NCBI RefSeq assembly: GCF_021246465.1
Contig: NZ_JAHRHK010000008.1
Coordinates: forward strand, 77,582-110,636
Source: Nocardioides sp. R-C-SC26
Lineage (GTDB): Bacteria > Actinomycetota > Actinomycetes > Propionibacteriales > Nocardioidaceae
Length of the DNA: 33,055 nt
Reading direction: 5' to 3'
The position numbers were made by a program, and so were the translations under genes. Positions within the stretch are counted from its first letter, which is position 1; each line of letters starts with the position of its first letter. Under the pieces are notes generated by a model, which saw only the letters and a list, made by a program, of their open reading frames with translations, was not told the DNA's origin and searched no databases. Positions 24,116 through 32,331 of the stretch are shown here, in pieces.

Positions 24116-24184
24116 CGAGATCCGGACTCGTCGTCGACGTCGTGTGCGGCGGCCGGTGCTGGTCACGGTGGGCACGCCCGACCG

Positions 24185-24190
24185 TAGGGT
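24185..24190 (+). promoter_or_regulatory. -10 element for leaderless dsrE-like transcript
   Basis: TAGGGT, then GACTCC, then the GTG at 24197. Confidence 0.5.
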
Positions 24191-24196
24191 GACTCC

Positions 24197-24559
24197 GTGA
24201 CCAGGACCCTGGCGATCAAACTGACCTGCGGGGCCGAGGCCGCCGAGCGCGCCAATCAGGCGCTGACCGTCGCCGCGGCCGGGATCGCTGCCGGGGCACA
24301 GGTCTCGCTGTGGCTGACGGGCGAGGCGGTGTGGTTCGCCGTGCGGGATCGCGTGCCGGATCTCCGGCTGCCTCATGCCGCGCCCGCCAGCGACCTGATC
24401 CGCAGCGTGCTCGACGGCGGCGACGTGCGCGTCTGCTCCCAGTGCGCCGCCCGGCGCGACCTCACTGACGCCGACCTGCTGGCGCCCGCCCACATCGCCG
24501 GCGCTGTCGCCTTCACCGAGCTGGTGCTCCGCGACGGCGTCCAGGCCCTGGTCTACTGA
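24197..24559 (+). CDS. DsrE/DsrF-like family protein
   Basis: 120-aa small alpha/beta protein. It begins TRTLAIKLTCGAEAAERANQAL and contains GAQVSLWLTGEAVWFAV, both typical of the DsrE-like fold that handles sulfur or persulfide. A Cys pair is present in VRVCSQCAARRDL at about residues 75-80; family members use a single Cys near this position. The GTG at 24197 is chosen for its leaderless -10. mshD follows after 34 bases in the same direction, so a link to thiol chemistry is plausible but not proven. Confidence 0.85.
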   Translation: MTRTLAIKLTCGAEAAERANQALTVAAAGIAAGAQVSLWLTGEAVWFAVRDRVPDLRLPHAAPASDLIRSVLDGGDVRVCSQCAARRDLTDADLLAPAHIAGAVAFTELVLRDGVQALVY

Positions 24560-24593
24560 CACCGCGCCCAGACGAGGGACGAGCACTGTCGCG

Positions 24594-25484
24594 ATGACCA
24601 CCCCAGACCACACCCTCGACGCCGTCGAGCGCGTCCGACGAGCCTGCCTCGACGGCGACGGCGTCGATCCGTTCGACGAGGCCGCGGCCCTGCACCTCAA
24701 GCACCATGGGCTGGCACGCACTCGCGCCTGGACCGAACCGGACGGGTTCGCGCTCGTCATCGCCGGAGAGCTCGTGCTCGCCGTCGCCCCCACGGCCCGA
24801 CGCGAGGGGCTCGGCGCGGACCTCGCCACTGCCGCCGCGCCCTTCGCCGACCGTGCCTGGTCCCACGGCGGGCATCCGGGCGCCGCTCGTCTGGCCGCGC
24901 AGCACGGTTGGACCCGCACCCGCGATCTCTGGGTGATGCGCCGTCCGATCGCGCCCGAGACCGGCGCCCCCGGGTCGGCACCGGCGGGGATCACGATCCG
25001 TGGCTACCGCGAGAGCGACCGCGACGCTCTGCTGACCGTCAACGCCGGTGCGTTCTCCCACCACCCCGAGCAGGGCTCGATGGATGCCCGGGACCTCGCG
25101 GACCGCATGGCCGAACCCTGGTTCGATCCCGCCGGGCTCCTCGTGGCCATCGACACCGGCGCCGGGCCCGATGCCGGGGCGGCGTCGCGACGCACCGACG
25201 ACGGCGTCATGCTCGCCTTCCACTGGACCAAGCGTCACAGCACCGACGTCGGCGAGGTCTACGTCGTCGCGGTGGATCCGGCCGAGCACGGCCGCGGGCT
25301 CGGCACGCTGATGACCGCAGCGGGTCTCGAGCACCTCGCCGCCGGGGGGACCCGGGACGTGCTGCTCTACGTGGAGTCCGACAACGTCGCCGCGGTGCGC
25401 GTCTACCGCGACAAGCTCGGCTTCACCCACGCTCCCCGGGACACCCACGTCCAGTACACGGCCCCTGCGGCGGCTCTCGCCTGA
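24594..25484 (+). CDS. mshD: Mycothiol synthase (MshD), two GNAT domains
   Basis: 296-aa cytosolic acetyltransferase that performs the last step of mycothiol synthesis: acetylation of Cys-GlcN-inositol using acetyl-CoA. Two GNAT domains are visible: a degenerate N-terminal one (residues ~1-125) and an active C-terminal one with VYVVAVDPAEHGRGLGTLM, the acetyl-CoA loop. ESDNVAAVRVYRDKLGF and the NAGAFSHHPEQG substrate segment are typical of MshD. Length is normal. ATG 24594 has only a weak upstream purine stretch, and it probably shares the dsrE-like transcript. The gene confirms an actinobacterial host that makes mycothiol. Confidence 0.94.
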   Translation: MTTPDHTLDAVERVRRACLDGDGVDPFDEAAALHLKHHGLARTRAWTEPDGFALVIAGELVLAVAPTARREGLGADLATAAAPFADRAWSHGGHPGAARLAAQHGWTRTRDLWVMRRPIAPETGAPGSAPAGITIRGYRESDRDALLTVNAGAFSHHPEQGSMDARDLADRMAEPWFDPAGLLVAIDTGAGPDAGAASRRTDDGVMLAFHWTKRHSTDVGEVYVVAVDPAEHGRGLGTLMTAAGLEHLAAGGTRDVLLYVESDNVAAVRVYRDKLGFTHAPRDTHVQYTAPAAALA

Positions 25485-25601
25485 TCATGACGCCGGGGCC
25501 CACGACGCCTCCGGCCCACCCGGCTCGTGCCCGGCGGCGGTCGCTCGATCCTCGACGACGGGCGCGGGGGCGCGGGCCGAGCCGGGCCCGGCCGCAGTCG
25601 G

Positions 25602-25607
25602 TACGAT
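25602..25607 (+). promoter_or_regulatory. -10 element for the leaderless coiled-coil membrane protein pair
   Basis: TACGAT, then CCCGCGC, then the ATG at 25615. The 130-bp gap upstream holds no other clear signal. Confidence 0.5.
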
Positions 25608-25614
25608 CCCGCGC

Positions 25615-27387
25615 ATGAGCTCCGAGCCGGACGTCGAGCCGCGCGACGCCACCGCGTCGCCCGCCACGCCGTCATCGACCTCCGAGGACGACGCTCCGAC
25701 CGGTCCCGACGCGCCCGACGCACCCGAGGCGTCACCGACGCCGTCGGCGCAGATGGTCGCGGAGGCCGTCGCGCGGGCCGACGCCGACCCGGTCGAGGAC
25801 ATCATCGCCCGGGTGGCCGCCTACACCGGTCAGGGCGTGGGGGTCCCGGAGGAGCCCTCCGCGGGCGACGACGCCATCTCCGCGACCGACGAGGAGGCCC
25901 GGGAGTCGGACGATGCCGTGAGCCCGACCGCTGACGAGCCGGACGCGACGTCGGAGACGGACGCGGTGGTAGCCGAGGCGGCGCCGGAGAACCCCGGCCC
26001 GAGCGAGACGAACGCGTCGTCGTTGGCCGCCCGAGCCGCCGATGACCTCGACCGCGCGGCAGCCGCCGCACGCGAGCAGCACGACGCCCTGCGTCGCGCC
26101 AACCGCGCGGTCGCCGCGGCCGAGGCGCGCGCCGTGGTCGCCGACACCGTCGCCGCCGAGCAGGCCGAAGCCGCCCGGACCGCCGAGCTGGCGCGCGAGG
26201 AGGCCGCGCGGGAGGCCGAGGAGCAGCGCCGTCGCGCCGAGGAGGCCGAAGCAGCACGGAGCGCCGCCGACGAGGCCGAACGCCGTCAGCGCGAGCTCGC
26301 TCTCGAAGCCGAGGCCACCGCCGCCGAAGCGGCTCAGCAGGCCGAGGATGCGCGCGCCGCGACCGAAGCCGCGTTGACCACGGTGACCGAGCTGCAGGCC
26401 CGGATCGCCGAGCTGGAGGAGGTCGCCGCCGAGCTCGCCCGGTCCCGCGACGACGCCCAGCACGAGGCCTCGGTCCTTGGACAGCAGCTCGCGGAGATCG
26501 CGGCCGCAGCCACACGCCACACCCCCGCCTTCCGCGAGAACGGCGCGACGACGGCGCCGCTCGCCGATCCCGCACCCACCTCCGGAGCCGCTCCGGCCGG
26601 CGACGGCACTGCGACGACACCGGGCGACGACGAGAAGGCGCCCGACACCGAGCCGGTCGTGATGGAGACCCCGGAGAGCGACGAGGAGCCGGAGAGCGAC
26701 CCCGACGCCCAGATGGAGATCTTCGCCGAGCACGAGCCCCTCGACCTCGACCCCGAGCCGGACGACGTCGCGTTGGACGACGTCGCGCCGGACGCCGAGA
26801 ACGGCGCGAACGCCGAGGACGCCGAGGACGCCGACCCGGCCGAGGACAGCGAGCTGGCCGCCGTCAGGTCGGGTAGCAACTCGACTGAGACTGCCCGTCC
26901 CCCCGCCAACGAACCGGTGCTGCGCGTCGAGCGCGCGCTGGCCGACGCTGCCCGCGCCGAGAACGCGACGTATGAGTCCGTGCGGCGCGGGTGGCCCGGC
27001 ATCGTGGCCGCCGCGATCTCGGTCCTCTGCGCGGTCGGGATGATCGCGCTCGCGATCACCGGCACCCTGAAGGACGCCGCGGCCGGGGCCGTGGCGTTGG
27101 CGGTCCTCGCCCTGCTCGCGGCGCTCTTCGCGTTCCGACGCATCGGCGCGGCCGGCGCGGTCGCGATCACCGCCGACGGCAGGCTGCTGGTGATCCAGCA
27201 CGACAGCGAGCACCGCTTCGACCTCGATGACCCGCAGCTCCAGGTCGAGATGGCCGGCCAGCCCGGCGATCGCGACTGGGAGGTACGGGTGCTGCGCCGA
27301 GGCCGGGAGCCGTTGACCATCGCCGCCCGGCTCGTCGACCCGCACGAGTTCACGCGCGCACTGCGCCACTGGGTCCCGTCTCTGTGA
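25615..27387 (+). CDS. Unrecognised acidic coiled-coil membrane protein
   Basis: 590 aa, family not recognised. The N-terminal ~135 residues are acidic and low-complexity. Residues ~137-310 are an Ala/Glu/Arg-rich heptad region predicted to form a long coiled coil. Residues ~310-455 are again acidic and disordered. Two adjacent hydrophobic helices (~462-482 and ~488-508) form a membrane hairpin, which leaves both ends in the cytoplasm. The C-terminal ~76 residues are beta-rich (ITADGRLLVI, GQPGDRDWEVRVLRRG, VDPHEFTRALRHW) and match the end of the next gene product. ATG start from a leaderless -10. A cytoplasmic scaffold or tether is a guess. Confidence 0.8.
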   Translation: MSSEPDVEPRDATASPATPSSTSEDDAPTGPDAPDAPEASPTPSAQMVAEAVARADADPVEDIIARVAAYTGQGVGVPEEPSAGDDAISATDEEARESDDAVSPTADEPDATSETDAVVAEAAPENPGPSETNASSLAARAADDLDRAAAAAREQHDALRRANRAVAAAEARAVVADTVAAEQAEAARTAELAREEAAREAEEQRRRAEEAEAARSAADEAERRQRELALEAEATAAEAAQQAEDARAATEAALTTVTELQARIAELEEVAAELARSRDDAQHEASVLGQQLAEIAAAATRHTPAFRENGATTAPLADPAPTSGAAPAGDGTATTPGDDEKAPDTEPVVMETPESDEEPESDPDAQMEIFAEHEPLDLDPEPDDVALDDVAPDAENGANAEDAEDADPAEDSELAAVRSGSNSTETARPPANEPVLRVERALADAARAENATYESVRRGWPGIVAAAISVLCAVGMIALAITGTLKDAAAGAVALAVLALLAALFAFRRIGAAGAVAITADGRLLVIQHDSEHRFDLDDPQLQVEMAGQPGDRDWEVRVLRRGREPLTIAARLVDPHEFTRALRHWVPSL

Positions 27388-28049
27388 CCGACCCGGTGAT
27401 CGATCCCGCGACCGGCCCCGGGCCGGACGACGCCACGACGGTGGCGGCGCTGCGGGCCGAGCGCGACAGCCTGACCGCGCGACTGCTCGAAGCCGAGGCC
27501 ATCGCCGAGCAGCTCGCCGACGAGCTCGCCGCCGCCCGGATCGAGCTCGCCGAGTCGACGGCTCGGCCGGCCCGCGACGCCGCCGACACGACCCTGGGCC
27601 TCTTCGCCACCAGCTCCGGTGGCGGCGCGGCCCGGGCGGCGCAGACCCGGGACGCCCGGGAAGCACTCACCCAGACCCTGACCGTCGCAGCCGTCGGGTG
27701 CGCCGGGCTCGGACTGCTGCTGGCCGCGGTCGACGGTCTGTTCTCCGCGCTGCCGCTGCTCCTCCTGGTCGGCGGCGGCGCCCTGGGCATCGCGGCGTAC
27801 GCGCGACGGGAGATCCCCGTCGAGGTCACGATCACCGACGGCTTCCTCACCGTGACGCAGGGCGACCAGACGCGCCGGCTCGATCTGCGCAACCAGTCGA
27901 TGCGGATCGCCGTCACCGGCCGCCCGGGTGACCCCGACTGGCAGGTCCGCTTCGAGCGTGGCGTGCTCGACCCGATCGAGGTGGACGCCTCCGTGGTCGA
28001 CCCCGAACAGTTCATGACGCAGCTGCGTCAGCACCGCTCGGACGTCTGA
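27384..28049 (+). CDS. Smaller paralog of the coiled-coil membrane protein
   Basis: 221 aa, family not recognised. Residues ~20-60 form a short coiled coil, two hydrophobic helices lie at ~97-118 and ~120-140, and the last ~76 residues (ITDGFLTVTQGD, GRPGDPDWQVRFERG, VDPEQFMTQLRQH) align along their whole length with the C-terminus of the preceding protein. It is therefore a shortened paralog without the disordered and long coiled-coil parts. The GTG start overlaps the preceding stop (GTGA), so equal synthesis and hetero-association are likely. The C-terminal domain may be PH-like; that is only a visual impression. Confidence 0.8.
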   Translation: MTDPVIDPATGPGPDDATTVAALRAERDSLTARLLEAEAIAEQLADELAAARIELAESTARPARDAADTTLGLFATSSGGGAARAAQTRDAREALTQTLTVAAVGCAGLGLLLAAVDGLFSALPLLLLVGGGALGIAAYARREIPVEVTITDGFLTVTQGDQTRRLDLRNQSMRIAVTGRPGDPDWQVRFERGVLDPIEVDASVVDPEQFMTQLRQHRSDV

Positions 28050-28051
28050 AC

Positions 28052-28066
28052 CCACCCGGCCGGTGG
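28052..28066. terminator. Hairpin after the coiled-coil gene pair
   Basis: CCACC (28052-28056) pairs with GGTGG (28062-28066) around CGGCC just after the plus-strand stop. It is the first of two hairpins in the 59-bp gap between convergent genes. Confidence 0.4.
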
Positions 28067-28086
28067 TGGAGGAGCGAGGCGCCTAT

Positions 28087-28103
28087 CCGACCGCCGGGGT
28101 CGG
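28087..28103. terminator. Hairpin near the esterase stop
   Basis: CCGACC (28087-28092) pairs with GGTCGG (28098-28103) around GCCGG, six bases beyond the stop of the minus-strand esterase gene. Confidence 0.45.
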
Positions 28104-28108
28104 TCGAC

Positions 28109-29140
28109 TCAGCCGCCGTGCTTGCGCAGGCCCGTACGGAGGGCGTCGGCGATCTCTCCGACGGCGGCAGGCGAGCGCCGTCCGACGCCGACGATGTTGA
28201 AGAACCCGTGGATCTGGTCGGAGTAGCGACGCAGCTCCACCGTCACCCCTGCCTCGCTCAGGCGGCGGGCGTAGGCCTCACCCTCGTCGCGCAGCGGGTC
28301 GAAGCCGGCCGTGGCGACGTAGGCCGGCGCCAGCCCCTCGGGCAGATCGGCCACCAGCACCGAGATCCGGGGGTCTTCGGCCGGAGCGCGGTACGAGGCG
28401 TCGGCCAGGCCGATGAAGCCGGTGGTGAGGTAGAGACCCTCCCCGAACAGTTCGCGACTACGCGTGCCACCGCCGACGTCGGTGATCGGGTAGACCAGCA
28501 GCTGGAAGTCCAACGGGAGCCCGGCGCGCGCCGCGTGGATGGCGACGTGGGCGGCGAGGTTGCCCCCTGCGGAGTCGCCGCCGACGGCGAACCGATCGGC
28601 ACCCAGCGCGGCGGCGTTCTCGACCGCCCACTCGTAGGCCGCGACGACATCGTCATGGGCCGCAGGGAAGGGATGCTCGGGCGCCAGGCGGTAGTCGATG
28701 GCCATCACCCGCACCTGGCCGCGCTCGGCGAGCACGCGGCACGGCGCATCGTGGGAGTCCAGCCCCCCGTACATGAAGCCGCCTCCGTGGAAGAAGACCA
28801 GCAGCGGTGCCGTCTCGTCGTCGCGCCCACGCAGACTCGACGGCGTGTAGAGGCGGGCCGGCAGCCCGGCAGCCTCGAGATCGCGAACGGCGCCGATGGG
28901 CTGGCGGCCCCCCGTCATCGCGGCCTGTCGGTCGATGAGGTCGCGCGCGGCCGGGAACGCGAGGCTCTCCGCTCCGGGCATCCGCGAGACGCGCTGCAAG
29001 CGCAGCATCAACTGCGTCTCGGGCGCCAGCGTCTGCCCGTCCAGCACCAACGGACGTCCGGCGATCCTGGCCTGGACGCGCTCGGGCAGGGCCAGGGCTG
29101 CCGCGAGGGTACGAGCTTCGATCCGGTGCACGAGAGTCAC
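28109..29140 (-). CDS. Alpha/beta hydrolase, hormone-sensitive-lipase type esterase
   Basis: 343-aa esterase/lipase of the HSL family (type IV). The oxyanion motif is FFHGGGF (from ~117), the nucleophile is Ser190 in GGDSAGGN, the acid Asp281 in AGFDPLRDEG, and His311 in DQIHGFF. YRLAPEHPFPAA is also typical. An N-terminal cap of ~100 residues should shape acyl-ester specificity, and no signal peptide is seen. I chose GTG 29140, seven bases after TACCGT (29148-29153), over GTG 29164. It diverges from ppk; substrate unknown. Confidence 0.9.
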   Translation of the reverse strand: MTLVHRIEARTLAAALALPERVQARIAGRPLVLDGQTLAPETQLMLRLQRVSRMPGAESLAFPAARDLIDRQAAMTGGRQPIGAVRDLEAAGLPARLYTPSSLRGRDDETAPLLVFFHGGGFMYGGLDSHDAPCRVLAERGQVRVMAIDYRLAPEHPFPAAHDDVVAAYEWAVENAAALGADRFAVGGDSAGGNLAAHVAIHAARAGLPLDFQLLVYPITDVGGGTRSRELFGEGLYLTTGFIGLADASYRAPAEDPRISVLVADLPEGLAPAYVATAGFDPLRDEGEAYARRLSEAGVTVELRRYSDQIHGFFNIVGVGRRSPAAVGEIADALRTGLRKHGG

Positions 29141-29250
29141 GTACCGAACGGTAACCAGCGCCACCCGACGCGTGCCACGACGTCCACGCCACCGAGGTCG
29201 GCCCCCGCTCGGCGCTGCGTCCCGAACGGCTGTAGGAGGGCCCTCGTCGT

Positions 29251-29268
29251 GGACACCGGCCGTTCACC
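29251..29268 (+). promoter_or_regulatory. PHO/RegX3 box upstream of ppk
   Basis: GGACACC (29251-29257), four bases, GTTCACC (29262-29268): an 11-bp-period direct repeat. The second unit is a perfect PHO-box unit and the first matches 5 of 7. It ends 21 bases before the ppk ATG and overlaps the expected -35 of the leaderless promoter, the classic place for a PhoB-type activator. Confidence 0.65.
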
Positions 29269-29277
29269 CGGCGGTGC

Positions 29278-29283
29278 CACACT
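29278..29283 (+). promoter_or_regulatory. -10 element for leaderless ppk transcript
   Basis: CACACT (a TACACT variant), then CGCAGC, then the ATG at 29290. The weak first base fits an activator-dependent promoter. Confidence 0.4.
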
Positions 29284-29289
29284 CGCAGC

Positions 29290-31446
29290 ATGAGCGTGGA
29301 GATCGTGCCCGACCACGACGAGTCTGCCGGTGCCACGCCGGACGACGCCTACGACGTCGAGGCGCCCTACGAGCCCGATGCCGAACTCGTCGCCTCCGTG
29401 GAGGCCTTCGACGACAGGTTCCTGGACCGCGAACTCTCCTGGCTCCGGTTCAACCAGCGCGTCCTCGAGCTCGCCGAGGACGAGTCGCTGCCGTTGTTGG
29501 AGCGAGCACGGTTCCTGGCGATCTTCACCAGCAACCTCGACGAGTTCTTCATGGTGAGGGTGGCCGGCCTCAAGCGACGGATTGCCACCGGCCTCGCGGT
29601 GCGCGCGGCGTCCGGCCTGATGCCGCGTGAGGTGCTCGAGCAGATCTGGCACGTCACCGGCGAGCTGAGCCAGCGTCAGGCTGCGCTCTTCCGCGACCAG
29701 ATCGTGCCGGCGCTGGTCTCCGAGGGCATCGAGCTGGTGCGGTGGGACGACCTCGACGCCGAGGAGCAGCGCACCTGCAAGCGACTGTTCAAGGAGCGGG
29801 TGCTGCCCGTCCTGACGCCGTTGGCCGTCGACCCGGCCCACCCCTTCCCCTACATCTCGGGCCTCTCGCTCAACCTCGCCGTCGTGCTGCGCGACCCCAA
29901 GAACGACAAGGAGCGCTTCGCGCGCGTCAAGGTCCCCCCGATCTTCGACCGGTTCGTCCCGCTCGGCGGGTCCCGCTTCGTGCCGCTCGAGGACGTCATC
30001 GCAGCGCACCTGAAGAAGCTCTTCCCGGGCATGAAGATCGTCGAGGCGCACACGTTCCGGGTCACCCGCAACGAGGACCTCGAGGTCGAGGAGGACGACG
30101 CGGAGAACCTCCTCGCCGCACTCGAGAAGGAGCTGCTGCGCCGTCGCTTCGGCCCTCCCGTGCGTCTGGAGGTCGAGGAGTCGATCTCCGATGCCGTGCT
30201 CGACCTGTTGGTCTCCGAGCTCGGCATCGCCCCGGAGGAGGTCTTCCGACTGACCGGCCCTCTCGACCTGCGCGGCCTGCACTCGATCGCCGACCTCAGC
30301 CGTGAGGAGCTGAAGTATCCGGCGTTCGTGCCGACCACGCACTCGCTGCTGGCCGAGGTCGAATCAGCCGCACCGGTCGACGTCTTCAAGGCCGCGCGAC
30401 GGCGCAACGTGCTGCTGCACCACCCCTACGACTCCTTCGCCACGTCGGTGCAGCGGTTCATCGAACAGGCCGCTGCCGACCCACACGTGCTCGCGATCAA
30501 GCAGACCCTCTACCGCACCTCGGGCGACTCGCCCATCATCGACGCCCTCATCGACGCTGCCGAGGCCGGCAAGCAGGTGCTGGTGATCGTGGAGATCAAG
30601 GCCCGATTCGACGAGCACGCCAACATCCGCTGGGCCCGCAAGCTCGAGCAGGCCGGTTGTCACGTCGTCTACGGCCTGGTCGGGCTCAAGACCCACTGCA
30701 AGCTCGCGCTCGTGGTGCGCGACGAGGGCGAGCAGCACGGCGGCATCCGCCGCTACACCCACATCGGAACCGGCAACTACAACCCGAAGACCTCGCGGAT
30801 GTATGAGGACCTCGGCCTCATCACGACCGACGAGGCCATCGGCGAGGACGTCGCGCAGCTCTTCAACCACCTCTCCGGTTGGTCGCGCAATGCCGAGTAC
30901 GCCCAGCTCCTCGTCGCCCCCGACTCGGTGCGCTCGGGCCTGCTGGCCCAGATCTACGCCGAGATCGAGAACCACCGTGCCGGCCGGCCTGCGGGGATCC
31001 ACCTCAAGGCCAACAGCCTGGTCGACGAGGCGGTCATCGACGCGCTCTACCTGGCCTCACAGGCGGGCGTTCCCGTCCGGGTGCTGGTCCGCGGCATCTG
31101 TTCCCTGCGCCCCGGTGTCCCGGGGCTCTCGGATAACATCGAGGTGCGTTCGGTCCTGGGACGCTTCCTCGAGCACAGCCGGGTGTTCTGGTTCGAGAAC
31201 GACGGCGATCCCACCGCCTGGATCGGATCGGCCGACATGATGCACCGCAACCTCGACCGCCGGGTGGAGGTACTGGTCCGCCTGCCCGACGAGCGATCGA
31301 TCGCCGCGATCCGCGACCTGCTCGACCTTGCCTGGGCACCGACCACGAACGCGTGGACCCTCGGCAGTGACGGCGCGTGGACGCGCAACGATGCAGAGGT
31401 GCACCTGCAGGAGGCCCTGATCGAGCGGCAGCGGCGCCGCCGCTGA
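29290..31446 (+). CDS. ppk: Polyphosphate kinase 1
   Basis: 718-aa enzyme that reversibly polymerises the ATP gamma-phosphate into polyphosphate. All four PPK1 parts are visible: the N-terminal domain ([34 protein letters not shown]), the head domain, and two PLD-like catalytic domains. The phospho-acceptor His491 is in [29 protein letters not shown] and [15 protein letters not shown] belong to the second. The acidic N-terminal ~40 residues are an extension common in Actinobacteria. ATG 29290 follows a leaderless -10, and a PHO box lies just upstream, so expression should rise under phosphate limitation. Confidence 0.96.
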   Translation: MSVEIVPDHDESAGATPDDAYDVEAPYEPDAELVASVEAFDDRFLDRELSWLRFNQRVLELAEDESLPLLERARFLAIFTSNLDEFFMVRVAGLKRRIATGLAVRAASGLMPREVLEQIWHVTGELSQRQAALFRDQIVPALVSEGIELVRWDDLDAEEQRTCKRLFKERVLPVLTPLAVDPAHPFPYISGLSLNLAVVLRDPKNDKERFARVKVPPIFDRFVPLGGSRFVPLEDVIAAHLKKLFPGMKIVEAHTFRVTRNEDLEVEEDDAENLLAALEKELLRRRFGPPVRLEVEESISDAVLDLLVSELGIAPEEVFRLTGPLDLRGLHSIADLSREELKYPAFVPTTHSLLAEVESAAPVDVFKAARRRNVLLHHPYDSFATSVQRFIEQAAADPHVLAIKQTLYRTSGDSPIIDALIDAAEAGKQVLVIVEIKARFDEHANIRWARKLEQAGCHVVYGLVGLKTHCKLALVVRDEGEQHGGIRRYTHIGTGNYNPKTSRMYEDLGLITTDEAIGEDVAQLFNHLSGWSRNAEYAQLLVAPDSVRSGLLAQIYAEIENHRAGRPAGIHLKANSLVDEAVIDALYLASQAGVPVRVLVRGICSLRPGVPGLSDNIEVRSVLGRFLEHSRVFWFENDGDPTAWIGSADMMHRNLDRRVEVLVRLPDERSIAAIRDLLDLAWAPTTNAWTLGSDGAWTRNDAEVHLQEALIERQRRRR

Positions 31447-31634
31447 CGACGCCCCGCGACCGACGGGTCAGCGGGTCCGACGGCCCCCCGAGCGAGAAAG
31501 CCTGGTGGCCGACGACGTCCGCCCATGCCCGGTGATCGCCCGACCCGGACCGGATCAGGGGCCTAGGAGGGGACGGCAGCGGGTCGGTCGCGCCGCGGAA
31601 CCGGTGGCCGTGCGAGCGGTGAAAGTGGCCTGAC

Positions 31635-31665
31635 TTGCACATGGACGGCGCGCACCCCCTACCCT
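31635..31665 (+). promoter_or_regulatory. Possible promoter of the DUF47-pit operon
   Basis: TTGCAC (31635-31640) and TACCCT (31660-31665) are separated by 19 bases, slightly long. Transcription would start near 31672 and give a ~40-nt leader with the AGGAG site. The preceding part of the 264-bp gap (31447-31634) shows no gene and no convincing ppk terminator. Confidence 0.35.
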
Positions 31666-31710
31666 GAGGTCGTTTGCCTCTCCCTCATCCGGCCTTCTCC
31701 AGGAGTTCAC

Positions 31711-32328
31711 GTGGGACTGCGGTTCCGTCCGGTCGATACGGCGTTCTACGACCTCTTCACCGAGTCAGCCCAGCATCTGATCGTCGGGGCCTCGCTCCTG
31801 GCAGAGATGCTCGCCGACAACGCCAACCGTGAAGACGTCGCAACGCGTATGCGCGCCGCCGAGCACGATGCCGACGAAACGACGCACGCGATCATCCGGC
31901 GGGTGAACAGCACGTTCGTCACACCCTTCGATCGCGAGGACATCTACTCCCTCGCCTCGGGGCTCGACGACGTCATGGACCTGATGGACGAGGCCGTCGA
32001 CCTGATCCTGCTCTACGAGGTCACGAGCATGCCGCCGGAGCTCGCACAGCAGGTCGAGGTGCTCCAGCAGTGCGCCGAGCTGACCGCCGCGGCCATGCCG
32101 AAGCTCCAGTCGATGCAGTCGCTCGAGGAGTACTGGATCGAGATCAACCGCCTCGAGAACGCCGGCGACCGCAACCACCGCCGCACGCTGGCCAAGCTCT
32201 TCTCCGGTGAGTTCAAGACCATCGAGGTGCTCAAGCTCAAGGACGTCGTGGAGTCGCTCGAGGCGGCTGTCGACGCGTTCGAGAAGGTGGCCAACACGGT
32301 CGAGCAGATCGCCGTCAAGGAAAGCTGA
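31711..32328 (+). CDS. DUF47 (PhoU-like) phosphate transport accessory protein
   Basis: 205-aa all-helical cytosolic protein of the DUF47/PhoU_div family, found beside PiT transporters and thought to regulate them. Typical are FTESAQHLIVGASLLAEML, EHDADETTHAIIRRVNSTFVTPFDREDIYSLASGLDDVMD and LENAGDRNHRRTLAKLF. The GTG at 31711 has AGGAG 6 nt upstream, a strong site unlike the leaderless genes nearby. The pit gene begins 3 bases after its stop, so the two are an operon. Confidence 0.94.
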   Translation: MGLRFRPVDTAFYDLFTESAQHLIVGASLLAEMLADNANREDVATRMRAAEHDADETTHAIIRRVNSTFVTPFDREDIYSLASGLDDVMDLMDEAVDLILLYEVTSMPPELAQQVEVLQQCAELTAAAMPKLQSMQSLEEYWIEINRLENAGDRNHRRTLAKLFSGEFKTIEVLKLKDVVESLEAAVDAFEKVANTVEQIAVKES

Positions 32329-32331
32329 CAC

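Noticed and set aside
25732..28055. Long minus-strand open frames opposite the coiled-coil pair
   Set aside because: The plus strand has start codons with leaderless -10, a GTGA overlap, membrane helices and a duplicated domain. The minus frames give Arg/Gly or Ser/Ala shadow composition.
31447..31634. Long-range inverted repeat CGCGACCGAC...GTCGGTCGCG after ppk
   Set aside because: Arms are only ~10 bp and more than 100 bp apart in very GC-rich DNA, so chance pairing is likely.
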